Shown piece by piece: positions 53,769 to 61,354 of a stretch of 61,354 bases of DNA. The DNA comes from Mesobacillus selenatarsenatis SF-1 (GTDB taxonomy: Bacteria > Bacillota > Bacilli > Bacillales > Cytobacillaceae). The notes beneath the pieces were generated by a model. That model was given only the letters and a program-made list of their open reading frames with translations. It was not told the DNA's origin and did no database searches. How positions within the stretch are numbered: position 1 is the stretch's first letter; each line of letters opens with the position of its first letter. Made by a program: the position numbers and the translations under genes. Where the stretch lies: positions 1 through 61,354 of the forward strand of contig NZ_BASE01000079.1 of assembly GCF_000813125.1 (NCBI RefSeq). The letters are read 5' to 3'.

Positions 53769-56700
53769 TTATTGGAAAATTTTGATATCTAACAGTGCCC
53801 TTTTAACAATATCAATAGAGAAATTATCTTCAAGTGCAGACGTAATCCCTTCAAAATACTCTGTGATCTGCTCTGAAAAATCCTCCTGGACTTTTACAAA
53901 CTCCCGAACCAATTCAGTCTGATAATGATTTTTCAGCCTAGCATTCTCTTCTTCAAGATACTCACCTGCAGGTCCATGTAAAAGCTTTTCAAGTTCATCC
54001 GCCATTAATTTCTTTTCATTCTTCTCAAAGAAGGACTTAGGATTCTTAAACATACCAAGAGTTTTTCTAAACTTGGTACGATCAATGTTTTGATATGCTG
54101 TTTCAAATTCTATTCCAGCAAGTGGACCATTATCTGTTGCAGAAATGGAAACCGAAGAGTTAATTTTCAATAGTTCACTTAACAAAGCTTTCTGGAACTC
54201 TTTTAATACCCGGATAATAAACGCTTCGGTCCTTAAAGACGTTGCTCTCATCTCCTGAGCCAGGTCATATCCAATGCTTTCAATCAACTCATCGAGCGCT
54301 GCTTCAAGAGCCTTCTTCATATTGCGTCCATCATCCTTCAATAGCGCAGGATTGAATGCCTCCCTGAAAAAGTCACCGAAACGGATGAATACACGCTGAC
54401 GAATGTAATAAGTCAATTCATCGGCCTCGAGGTTCAACCGCTCCTCAAGTACTGCTGACTTCTTTTGTGATAAAATACACAGCATTTCTTCCTTTTCAGA
54501 TAGGAGTTTTCGTCGTTTATCAGCCCTCGCTGCCTTGTCTTCTTCTGCAGAGCTGATCATTTCCTCGATCGTACCCACAGCCTGGCGCCATTTTGCCTCA
54601 GCGGCCTCGACAGCCATATTCATCAGGTCATTGGCGATGAAAGTATAAAACGCCTTTTCAAATTGATTAAATAGCTGGTCTCCGGCAGACTCATTTTCCA
54701 GCTTCCCATTAAGGCCCTTTAAACTGGAAACAGGAAATAGATGCGGATTCCTGATGCCGTATTGAACAAGCTGGCCCTCAACATACTCTAAAACGGCTTC
54801 CTGTTCTTCCTCCGAATTTGCTAAATCAACGGCATTGACAATGAAGAACATTTTATCAAGTTCAAAGGTATCCTTGACCCTTCCAAGCTGAATCAGGAAC
54901 TCGCGATCAGCTTTTGAGAACGCGTGGTTATAGTAGGTTACAAATAAAATAGCATCTGAATTCTTGATATAATCAAAAGCTACCCCAGTATGGCGGGCAT
55001 TGATTGAATCAGCACCTGGTGTATCAACAAGGGTTATCCCCTCTCTCGTAAGATCACAATCATAATAAACCTCAATCCACTCAACAAAACAGGATTTCTC
55101 CTCTTCAGCAACATACCCTCGGAATAACTCAAGATCCACCAAAAGCTTTTCTCCGAAGCTGTTTTTAAAATCGCTGAATCCCTTGGCAAAGGCCTGCAGG
55201 AATGAGTAATGCGTCTTTTCTGCCGCACTGTAACCGCTATCCTCGGATTTAAGACTATTGATTTGATCGATCGCTCGCTCGAAATCAGAAGTGTTCTTGC
55301 CGAATAATCCTAGAGATCTGTCCAGTTCTTTCAGCAATTCGTCGGAACTTTTGATTTTGACAATTACCGTTCCGTGAGGATACTCAGTTGTCACAGGTTT
55401 AATTTTATTAATGGCAGCAGTTGTCGGATTTGGAGATACCGGCAAAATCCGCTCCCCTACCAGAGCATTCGCGAAAGAAGATTTTCCAGCGCTGAATGCA
55501 CCGAACAAGGCAACAGTGAATTCTCTTTCTTTTAACCGTGCAGCTTTACCCTTCAATTCACGGGCGATTTTTTTCAAGCCAGGTATAGCTTCAATCTGTT
55601 CAGATGTATAATTCATTTTCCTGACCAGCTGCTGTTGTTTTTCGTGGAATTGTGCTATACCATTCCCCACTTGCTCGACAGGAGGTTCTACTGATGGAAC
55701 GTTTTTTTCTCTGGTGGTGTTGGCAGAAACAGAGTCACTATTTATAATCACTTCCGGCTCATTTTCGGCAGCTTTAAAAATAAGGAAGTCTTCCTCTTTA
55801 TATTCTGCCGGTTCGCCATAAAGAATTTCCGACATAAGTCTCCGTTGCTGGGCAAGGTTTTCCTGAATTGAATCCAATGCTTTCCACGCAGATAAAAGCT
55901 TCTCAAAGTTTTCTTCTTTTTTGAGAAGTTCATTTATTTCCTCATCATCATGACCTTTTACATAGTCGATGAACAGTTCCTTAATGGGATCAAGCTTTCT
56001 TCTTGCTAGATTCTTCAATGCCTCAGCGACATCATTTGTATAATTGAGGACATAGTCTCCTGATAGTCTCGCACCAGGTTTAACGGCTTCTGAGAGCAGT
56101 TCTTTTTGGAACTCAATCTTGAAACCATTTGCTGCAGTCTGCAGCTCAGTCTGGGAAAGATTATGCTTCTTGATCAGCTTTGATAAAAAATCCTTGATAT
56201 GCCAGTCGAGCTGAGATTGTACTTTATCCTCCAGTTCCCGATAGAAATTGTCTAATCTAGCTGAGCGTTCCTGTTCTGTTTTTTGTTTTGAAAATAACAA
56301 GCCCACTTTAAAGTCTGGCTGCCTTGACTGCAGATAAGCCTCTGCCAACTCCCTGGTCTGGAATGGCATTAGATAGGCGTTTTTTAAAATGTCATTGAGT
56401 GCAGCACGAAACTCCTGTTCAGGGTCACGCTCAACCTGAATTTTTTCAATATGCTTTCTTAAGTTATCAAGATCTACTGACAGCTGTTGTCGCTCACTGT
56501 CAGTGATTTCTTCCAGGATCGTCTCAAATTGATTTATTTCTTCAGCAACATCCTGATGAATACCCGCCAAATGGTCCTCCGACAGCTTTTCTAACGACTT
56601 AAAAATTGAAACTGGCAGTATTTCTTTTCTCTTGCCCTTTCGCTCCATGATAAATGATCGAAGCTCTTGAAACTGATTATGTGATGATTCAGGATATTTC

Positions 56701-57419
56701 AACGACGTATAAAAAATCCCTGCATGCTTTACTCCCCAGTCAGCAAAGGAGTCTTCAACACTTTGCTTAAACTGATTAAAAGACAATTCTGCATCCTGAT
56801 GTTTGTCAACCTGGTTGATAATCAAGTAAAGTTCTTTTCCTGCGTCCGTTAGTTCCTTTGTAAAAAGGAAATTAAGTTCTGATTGAACATGGTTATAATC
56901 CATCATATAAAAAACGATGTCTGACAGATGGAGAGCAGATTCTGTCGCTATGCGGTGGGCATCATCAGTAGAATCAATTCCCGGTGTATCCATGATGACT
57001 GCCTGTTCCAGGAACTCAGCACCATTATGGCTGATTTCAATAGCCTGGATTTGTTCACCATCCTTACAGTACGTCTTGACGGTTTCATAATCATACGGAG
57101 CCGGATACAGACGAGACCCGCCGTCTTTAAAGATGACCTTGGCATATTCAGAGCCTGATTTGATCCTCACCAAATTCGCACTGGTTGGAATTGGGCTTGA
57201 CGGCAGGATGTTGTCACCGATCAATTTGTTGATCATGCTCGATTTCCCTGCAGAAAAGTGTCCGCAAAAAGCGATTGAAAATTCCTCCTCAACTGCTTTC
57301 CGTCCCAATTCCTTTACTTTTTCAGCTGTATCTTCGTCGTGATTTGTATTCATTAAATTATATAAAGATAAAATCTTTCCAAGAAGCTTTTGATCTTGCT
57401 GTGCAATAGTCTGGCCCAT
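53769..57419 (-). CDS. dynA: DynA, tandem bacterial dynamin
   Basis: About 1216 residues from the ATG at 57419, eight bases after GGGG. Two complete dynamin units are fused. The first has GHFSAGKSSMINKL (about 53), DTPGIDSTD and NQVDKHQ. The second has GAFSAGKSSFANAL (about 640), DTPGADSIN and NAVDLAN. Each GTPase domain is followed by long coiled-coil helical stalk regions. B. subtilis DynA (YpbR) tethers and fuses membranes and protects against pore formation and phage. First gene of an operon with the Cys-rich and rhodanese genes. Confidence 0.95.
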   Translation of the reverse strand: MGQTIAQQDQKLLGKILSLYNLMNTNHDEDTAEKVKELGRKAVEEEFSIAFCGHFSAGKSSMINKLIGDNILPSSPIPTSANLVRIKSGSEYAKVIFKDGGSRLYPAPYDYETVKTYCKDGEQIQAIEISHNGAEFLEQAVIMDTPGIDSTDDAHRIATESALHLSDIVFYMMDYNHVQSELNFLFTKELTDAGKELYLIINQVDKHQDAELSFNQFKQSVEDSFADWGVKHAGIFYTSLKYPESSHNQFQELRSFIMERKGKRKEILPVSIFKSLEKLSEDHLAGIHQDVAEEINQFETILEEITDSERQQLSVDLDNLRKHIEKIQVERDPEQEFRAALNDILKNAYLMPFQTRELAEAYLQSRQPDFKVGLLFSKQKTEQERSARLDNFYRELEDKVQSQLDWHIKDFLSKLIKKHNLSQTELQTAANGFKIEFQKELLSEAVKPGARLSGDYVLNYTNDVAEALKNLARRKLDPIKELFIDYVKGHDDEEINELLKKEENFEKLLSAWKALDSIQENLAQQRRLMSEILYGEPAEYKEEDFLIFKAAENEPEVIINSDSVSANTTREKNVPSVEPPVEQVGNGIAQFHEKQQQLVRKMNYTSEQIEAIPGLKKIARELKGKAARLKEREFTVALFGAFSAGKSSFANALVGERILPVSPNPTTAAINKIKPVTTEYPHGTVIVKIKSSDELLKELDRSLGLFGKNTSDFERAIDQINSLKSEDSGYSAAEKTHYSFLQAFAKGFSDFKNSFGEKLLVDLELFRGYVAEEEKSCFVEWIEVYYDCDLTREGITLVDTPGADSINARHTGVAFDYIKNSDAILFVTYYNHAFSKADREFLIQLGRVKDTFELDKMFFIVNAVDLANSEEEQEAVLEYVEGQLVQYGIRNPHLFPVSSLKGLNGKLENESAGDQLFNQFEKAFYTFIANDLMNMAVEAAEAKWRQAVGTIEEMISSAEEDKAARADKRRKLLSEKEEMLCILSQKKSAVLEERLNLEADELTYYIRQRVFIRFGDFFREAFNPALLKDDGRNMKKALEAALDELIESIGYDLAQEMRATSLRTEAFIIRVLKEFQKALLSELLKINSSVSISATDNGPLAGIEFETAYQNIDRTKFRKTLGMFKNPKSFFEKNEKKLMADELEKLLHGPAGEYLEEENARLKNHYQTELVREFVKVQEDFSEQITEYFEGITSALEDNFSIDIVKRALLDIKIFQ

Positions 57420-57560
57420 TCCTCTAACCCCTTGTGACAAAATTGTGAATAACTTTATTTTATATGATTTTTCGGTCTTTTCCTATAATTACATTTTCGT
57501 CCCTTAGAAAAAGGTAATTAAAAGCACTTAAATCGCTCCAGTAGAGCACAGACATGGACA

Positions 57561-57594
57561 AAAAGAAAAAGCCCGAACCTAAGTCCCGGCTTTT
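57561..57594 (-). terminator. Terminator in the gap between ypbQ and dynA
   Basis: AAAGCC and GGCTTT with GG.CC extensions around a long loop, followed by TTCTTTTTGT on the minus strand. It follows the possible 28-residue ORF at 57618-57704. Confidence 0.65.
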
Positions 57595-57617
57595 GATCTA
57601 AATGAGAATATTGTTTA

Positions 57618-57704
57618 TTAATGAGGTTTTAGTACATTGCTCAATACATATTTCATAAGTAAGGAATAAGCAGCTATGGTCGAAACAACTAACATTGAAA
57701 CCAT
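57618..57704 (-). CDS. Possible 28-residue hydrophobic peptide
   Basis: An ATG ORF with GGTG eight bases upstream. It encodes one hydrophobic helix (SMLVVSTIAAYSLLMKYV) and a short polar tail, and is followed by a terminator-like hairpin. The same frame continues upstream without a start codon as NYSQLKKNLKDGVVP. A single extra base after ATGAAA at about 57750 would give a 45-residue protein. It is either a small gene or the remains of one. Nothing else is seen in the 383-base gap. Confidence 0.4.
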   Translation of the reverse strand: MVSMLVVSTIAAYSLLMKYVLSNVLKPH

Positions 57705-57802
57705 TGGTACGACACCATCCTTAAGGTTCTTTTTTAACTGAGAATAATTTTCATCTTAAGGAAAGTGTAGCACTATTGATTATCATTTTCAATGGAAGGA
57801 GA

Positions 57803-58372
57803 TTAATTGTCACACTTATTTAACAAATTCGGGACGAAACGCCCCTGATTGGAGAATTCAGATTCATACTTTGTCAACTCTCTCAATGCCTTCTCCTCTG
57901 CAGGAATTCTGATAGATAAAATTAGGATATTCAACAAAGTAAAGACCGCCATTGTGATAAAGGCATTGAACATCAATGGAATCACAATCAACTCGATCGC
58001 AACAATTAAATAGTTTGGATGCTTGATGATTTTATAGGGACCTCTTTTTACGACATTGGCCCCGGGAAGAATAATGATCTTTGTATTCCAGAACCTACCC
58101 AATGAAGTCAGTGCCCAAATTCTCATTGCCTGTGTAAAAATAAACAGAGCAAGCAAGACAGGCCAATAATCTGAAAGGTTTTTATCAAATAGGATCACTT
58201 CCAGAATAAAAGATATGAAAAAAGCTGTATGGATCGACACCATCGCGAGATAATGACCCTGGCCGAATTCTTTTGCGCCCTGAGCTTTCATCCAAGCTTC
58301 ATTTTTTCTCGCGATGACTAGTTCTGTTATCCGCTGAAAGATAATCAATCCGACAAATATGAGGAACACCAC
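57803..58372 (-). CDS. ypbQ: YpbQ/BpsB, isoprenylcysteine-type membrane O-methyltransferase
   Basis: 189 residues from a GTG one base after the bpsA stop, behind GGTGGGAG. Four to five hydrophobic helices. GPYKIIKHPNYLIVAIE and the late EEKALRELTKYESEF are the ICMT signature that binds SAM. In B. subtilis the homologue (BpsB) methylates the alkylpyrones made by the adjacent type III polyketide synthase, and the same pair is present here. Confidence 0.92.
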   Translation of the reverse strand: MVFLIFVGLIIFQRITELVIARKNEAWMKAQGAKEFGQGHYLAMVSIHTAFFISFILEVILFDKNLSDYWPVLLALFIFTQAMRIWALTSLGRFWNTKIIILPGANVVKRGPYKIIKHPNYLIVAIELIVIPLMFNAFITMAVFTLLNILILSIRIPAEEKALRELTKYESEFSNQGRFVPNLLNKCDN

Positions 58373-58373
58373 G

Positions 58374-59459
58374 TTACTCCCACCTCATCAATAGCAATTC
58401 CGAGCTAAAACCTGGACCAAGTGCGGCACCCAGTCCAAGATCTCCTGCCTTCGCTGTCTCCATGAACCTTCTTAATACATATAGTATGGTCGCAGAAGAC
58501 ATATTCCCGTATTCTTTTAAGACGTCCAGGGAAGTCTCGGTCATAGTTTCAGGAAACTTCATGGCAGAAACGTAGGCTTCCAATACTTTCTTACCTCCTG
58601 GGTGCGCAATAAAATGATCAAGATCTGGAACATCAAGACCATTGGTATTTAAAAACCTTAAGACATTTGGCTGAAGCCAGTTTTCGATTATCGTCGGTAT
58701 ATCCTTCGAAAACACGACATACAATCCCTCATTCTTCACTTCCCATCCCATAACATCTTCAGAATCAGGCATCGTTGTGGATTGTGTACCGATAATATTA
58801 GGTGCAGAATCTTTTTTCATTATATTTTCATAGCCTGAATCATCACCACAGACAAGGGCACAGGCAACCCCGTCTGCAAACAATGAAGTTCCGATCAGAT
58901 TGCTTTTTGATCGATCGTTCCGCTGGAAGGTTAAACTGCATAATTCAACGGATAGCACAAGTACCTTGGCCTTCGGGTAGGCCAGGCAGTACTCATATGC
59001 TCGCGAAAGCCCGCTTGCCCCACCTGCACACCCGAGACCCCAAATCGGAATCCTTTTAGTGTATTGTGATGAAGGCAGGATATTCATTATTCTCGCGTCA
59101 ATGCTTGGTGTCGCCACACCCGTGCTGCTGATGGTAAAAATAGCATCGATCTCTTCAAGAAGGACTTCGTCTTTTAAGAATACATCACTCTTCAAGCAAT
59201 TCGAAATCGCTTTTGCCCCAAGTTCCACACCTGCCTCGATATAGGCATTATTCTTCTCTTCAAAAGTATGGTCATTTTCGAACCAATCAAGATCTTTGGC
59301 AAAATGGCGTTTCTCTATTTGGCCGTTCTGGAAAACGGTGAGCAGCCTATTTATATCCTTAAAGGATTCCTTGAATAGCTTTTCTGCGAAATCCATTACC
59401 TTTTCTTGTTCTATTGTAAATGGCGGCAATGCTTCTGCAATGGATATGACTCTTGGCAT
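58374..59459 (-). CDS. bpsA: Type III polyketide synthase BpsA/BcsA
   Basis: 361 residues, chalcone-synthase fold. The catalytic triad is visible: Cys in WGLGCAGGASGLSRAYEY, His in HFIAHPGGKKVLEAY and Asn in YGNMSSATILYVL. The B. subtilis enzyme extends long-chain acyl-CoA with malonyl-CoA to triketide and tetraketide pyrones. GAGGAG lies eight bases before the ATG. It is directly coupled to ypbQ, completing an alkylpyrone methyl ether pathway for the membrane. Confidence 0.93.
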   Translation of the reverse strand: MPRVISIAEALPPFTIEQEKVMDFAEKLFKESFKDINRLLTVFQNGQIEKRHFAKDLDWFENDHTFEEKNNAYIEAGVELGAKAISNCLKSDVFLKDEVLLEEIDAIFTISSTGVATPSIDARIMNILPSSQYTKRIPIWGLGCAGGASGLSRAYEYCLAYPKAKVLVLSVELCSLTFQRNDRSKSNLIGTSLFADGVACALVCGDDSGYENIMKKDSAPNIIGTQSTTMPDSEDVMGWEVKNEGLYVVFSKDIPTIIENWLQPNVLRFLNTNGLDVPDLDHFIAHPGGKKVLEAYVSAMKFPETMTETSLDVLKEYGNMSSATILYVLRRFMETAKAGDLGLGAALGPGFSSELLLMRWE

Positions 59460-59542
59460 GTTATACTCTCCTCACATCTATGTACGGTTACTTTTTCCAT
59501 TTACCCACAGAGTATACAGTCAAACTAGCTTAGACTAAAACA

Positions 59543-59665
59543 AGAAAAGCGCAAGCGCCCTGGTCAGCCACCGACAAGCGTTGGACTGCCGACCATTGAA
59601 GTCCTTCTTTGACTTCATTGGGCGAACCGAAACAATCGAGGGGCTAGGCGCTGGAGCTAGACATT
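59543..59665. repeat. ~117-bp hairpin-rich dispersed element, copy 5
   Basis: Most diverged of the five copies: CCACCGACAAGCG in place of CCCCGACAAGCG and CGAAACAATCGAGG in place of CGAAGCGACTCGAGG. The outer borders and TGAAGTCCTTCTTTGACTTCA core remain. It lies upstream of bpsA. The 488-base gap to the SDR gene holds this, one minus strand terminator and no supported gene. Confidence 0.88.
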
Positions 59666-59701
59666 TTTCAAATTCAAAGATGATATACTTTCTGATACTA
59701 C

Positions 59702-59734
59702 GAAAAAAAAGCTTTCCCCACAATCGGGGAAAGC
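59702..59734 (-). terminator. Strong minus-strand terminator without an assigned gene
   Basis: GCTTTCCCC and GGGGAAAGC pair around a six-base loop, followed by eight T. It lies 214 bases past the SDR stop. The intervening sequence has no convincing ORF, so it ends either a long SDR transcript or a small RNA. Confidence 0.85.
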
Positions 59735-59947
59735 CTAACGTTTTGAAGGAGTTGCTGTGCAAGTTCATTATACAATGCTCTCTTGCCTTATACATTATAA
59801 AATCTTTACCAGTTGACAATCGATTGGTCTTCAACAAAATCATTCATGTCAGTGACCTTTTTCGGGTAAATGCAGTCCTTCCTTTATACCGTAAAGAGAC
59901 TATTCGGATTAAGAAGAGCTGCTTTGAGTAATTCTACCTTCTCTTGA

Positions 59948-60721
59948 TTAGAATCCGTGAATCGTCATACCTCCGTCGACGAATAAAGTTTGGCCTGTAA
60001 CATAGTTTCCTGCGTCAGAACTTAGGAAGACAACTGGTCCTACCAGCTCAGGCAATTCCCCAATTCTCTTCAACGGCGTTACTGCAAGGATGTCTTTAAC
60101 ATACGCTTCGTCTGCCAATAGCTTTTCAGTCAGAGGTGTTTTGAAATACCATGGACCAATTGAATTCACATTAATACCGTATTGTCCCCATTCCATGGCG
60201 AGCACCTTTGTCATCTGCATTAGGGCTGCCTTAGTTGCCGCATAGACGACACCGGTCCTGAGGGCTACTTGCCCCGCTACAGACGCGATATTGATGATTT
60301 TGCCTCCTGATTGCTGTCCCTTCATGACTTTCCCGGCTTCCTGAGACATCATGAAGGCTGATTTTAAATTGGTATCCATGATCGTTTGCCATTCTTCATC
60401 CGTCGCCTCTAATGCCTTGGAACGGATATTCATGCCAGCATTATTGACAAGGATATCTATCTTTCCCCATTCATTGCGCACTGCTGAAATTGATTTATGT
60501 ACTTGACCCCTATTTGTCACATCTGTTGGGAGCACAAGAGTTTTACTCCCTAATTTTTCAATTACCGAAGAAGTTTCCTTAAGATCTTCCTCCGTTCGTG
60601 CAAGTAAGGCAACATTTGCTCCAGCTTCAGCAAGTCCGATTGCAATCGCCCTGCCAATTCCTCTTCCCGCACCAGTCACTACCGCTGTTTTACCCTTCAA
60701 ATCAAAAGATGGCAAAAACAT
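59948..60721 (-). CDS. Short-chain dehydrogenase/reductase
   Basis: 257 residues from the ATG nine bases after GGAGG (two further ATG codons lie inside that spacing). VTGAGRGIGRAIA binds NAD(P), NNAG is conserved, catalytic Ser lies in IINIASVAGQ and Tyr/Lys in YAATKAAL. FVDGGMTIHGF is the usual C-terminus. It resembles gluconate 5-dehydrogenase or FabG-like enzymes; the substrate cannot be set. It is not linked to bpsA by spacing. Confidence 0.9.
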   Translation of the reverse strand: MFLPSFDLKGKTAVVTGAGRGIGRAIAIGLAEAGANVALLARTEEDLKETSSVIEKLGSKTLVLPTDVTNRGQVHKSISAVRNEWGKIDILVNNAGMNIRSKALEATDEEWQTIMDTNLKSAFMMSQEAGKVMKGQQSGGKIINIASVAGQVALRTGVVYAATKAALMQMTKVLAMEWGQYGINVNSIGPWYFKTPLTEKLLADEAYVKDILAVTPLKRIGELPELVGPVVFLSSDAGNYVTGQTLFVDGGMTIHGF

Positions 60722-60797
60722 ACACATCATCCTCCTGCTCTAAATTGACTTAATTTTAACATAATACGCAGGAAAATTAGGTTTACTCGCCTGGCAA

Positions 60798-60822
60798 AAG
60801 AAAAAGCACCAAACCAGGTGCT
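60798..60822 (-). terminator. Terminator after the 41-residue zinc-ribbon gene
   Basis: AGCACC and GGTGCT arms around a six-base loop, followed by TTTTCTTTT on the minus strand. Confidence 0.82.
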
Positions 60823-60948
60823 CTATTTCTCGTTGGACTGCTTTTGGACCTCAATCCAGATTTGTTTTTCTGCTGCTCCGCCACATTTTTTACATAATCG
60901 CATTTCATCATATAAGAGACGGCAATGTTCACAATAAAACTTTTGCAT
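60823..60948 (-). CDS. 41-residue zinc-ribbon protein
   Basis: An ATG ORF with GGAAGTGG five bases upstream; too short for usual cutoffs. FYCEHCRLLYDEMRLCKKCGG holds two CXXC pairs (6/9 and 19/22) in rubredoxin-like spacing, then a polar helix (KQIWIEVQKQSNEK). It is a likely zinc-binding protein of unknown role. It is followed closely by a terminator, upstream of the SDR gene. Confidence 0.75.
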   Translation of the reverse strand: MQKFYCEHCRLLYDEMRLCKKCGGAAEKQIWIEVQKQSNEK

Positions 60949-61160
60949 ATAGACCACTTCCTGAAAGATCCATTTTCTATTAGTTTATTAGCTCTGCGCA
61001 GAATGGTGATACCTGTTTTTTCATAAAACTTAATGATGTTAAAAGAGTTAGCTAATTACCTTTGATCCAAGTTAGGTTTGAAGTTTTTTTATTTCCGGAT
61101 CATTATAGTCACTAGTTTTAGGACTAGGCTTTTAGATGTCAAAAAGATCACTGTTTTTTT

Positions 61161-61354
61161 GACAGCTTTGATGGTGGAGAGACCAAAGCTGTCATGATTC
61201 CACGATTATTTTGACAGGTTTGCAGGCGGAGAGACCAAAGCTGTCATGATTCCTCTGTTTTTTTGACAGCTTTGATGGTGAAGTGGACAAAGCTGTCATG
61301 ATTCCACGATTATTTTGACAGGTTTGCAGGTGGAGAGACCAAAGCTGTCATGAT
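61161..61354 (+). repeat. 52-bp tandem hairpin array A, running off the window
   Basis: Units begin with GACAG at 61161, 61213, 61265 and 61317, exactly 52 bases apart. Arms GACAGCTTTG and CAAAGCTGTC occupy positions 1-10 and 24-33. Units 1 and 3 match each other (perfect stem), as do 2 and 4 (one mismatch, GACAGGTTTG), giving a 104-base alternation. A decayed unit appears to precede the array. No gene is seen in 60949-61160. The array continues past the window end, so its full size is unknown. Confidence 0.92.

Noticed and set aside
15459-59665. Insertion sequence remnants with transposase
   Set aside because: None of the five copies, nor the 180-bp repeats, contains or adjoins a transposase-like frame; they can only be called non-autonomous repeats.
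59535-59843. 102-codon minus-strand ORF
   Set aside because: It runs through a strong terminator and a dispersed repeat copy, and has no ribosome-binding site. The 68-codon ORF at 15398-15604 is also a by-product of the repeat.

Overview
The window looks like a chromosomal segment of an endospore-forming, low-to-mid GC Bacillaceae (Bacillus sensu lato). No tRNA, rRNA, transposase, prophage or CRISPR locus was seen. The backbone gene order matches, from memory, the Bacillus subtilis ypqE - msrBA - ypmSRQ - ypmP - ilvA - dfrA - thyB - ypjP - ypiP - brxA - ilvD - ypgR - ypgQ - metA - cspD - ypeQ - ypeP - ypdQ - sspL - ypcP - dynA - ypbQ - bcsA region. Spore genes (sspL, a YjcZ-type protein), TTG starts behind strong GGAGG sites and many rho-independent terminators fit this assignment. 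No genus is claimed.

Layout. 0-9 kb: an S66 peptidase, a flavoprotein, a YjcZ protein, an SGNH hydrolase and a DUF502 membrane protein, then ypqE, coupled msrA-msrB and a long RsgA paralogue behind what reads as a transcription attenuator with an 18-residue leader peptide. 9-22 kb: ypmS, ypmR and ypmQ; an insertion carrying a nucleoside hydrolase, a sporulation-type histidine kinase and a DegV protein; ypmP; tatA/tatC; a frameshifted ilvA; an acyltransferase; and overlapping thyA-dfrA. 22-27 kb: a lethal-factor-like metallopeptidase and a tellurite/stress module (TelA, YceG, TerC). 27-47 kb: ypjP, ypiP, brxA, ilvD, ypgR, ypgQ-yfmR, DegV, fhs, metA, a methyltransferase/AIM24 operon, mntR, topB and an HD-GYP protein. 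47-61 kb: cspD, two RNase H-like genes, a drug/metabolite transporter, yuiD, sspL, ypcP, a rhodanese, dynA, the bpsA-ypbQ alkylpyrone pair and an SDR dehydrogenase. Several genes too short for ordinary ORF calling were read directly: ypeQ, sspL, a 41-residue zinc ribbon, a 23-residue membrane peptide and the rsgA leader.

The most unusual content is non-coding. Three tandem arrays (near 32.6, 47.6 and 61.2 kb) have different sequences but the same 52-bp period and the same internal geometry: a 10-nt arm starting GACA, a 13-nt loop, a 10-nt arm ending TGTC, and a 19-nt spacer. Base changes in the arms often keep pairing, and the G.U pairs favour the + strand RNA. Separately, a roughly 117-bp hairpin-rich element occurs five times in gene-poor gaps, and a different 180-bp element occurs twice, both times between convergent genes.

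The identified proteins cover redox repair (MsrA, MsrB, BrxA), envelope and export functions (Tat, SCO, TerC, DynA), amino-acid and one-carbon metabolism (IlvA, IlvD, MetA, Fhs, ThyA, DfrA), and spore or stress physiology. No single pathway spans the window.
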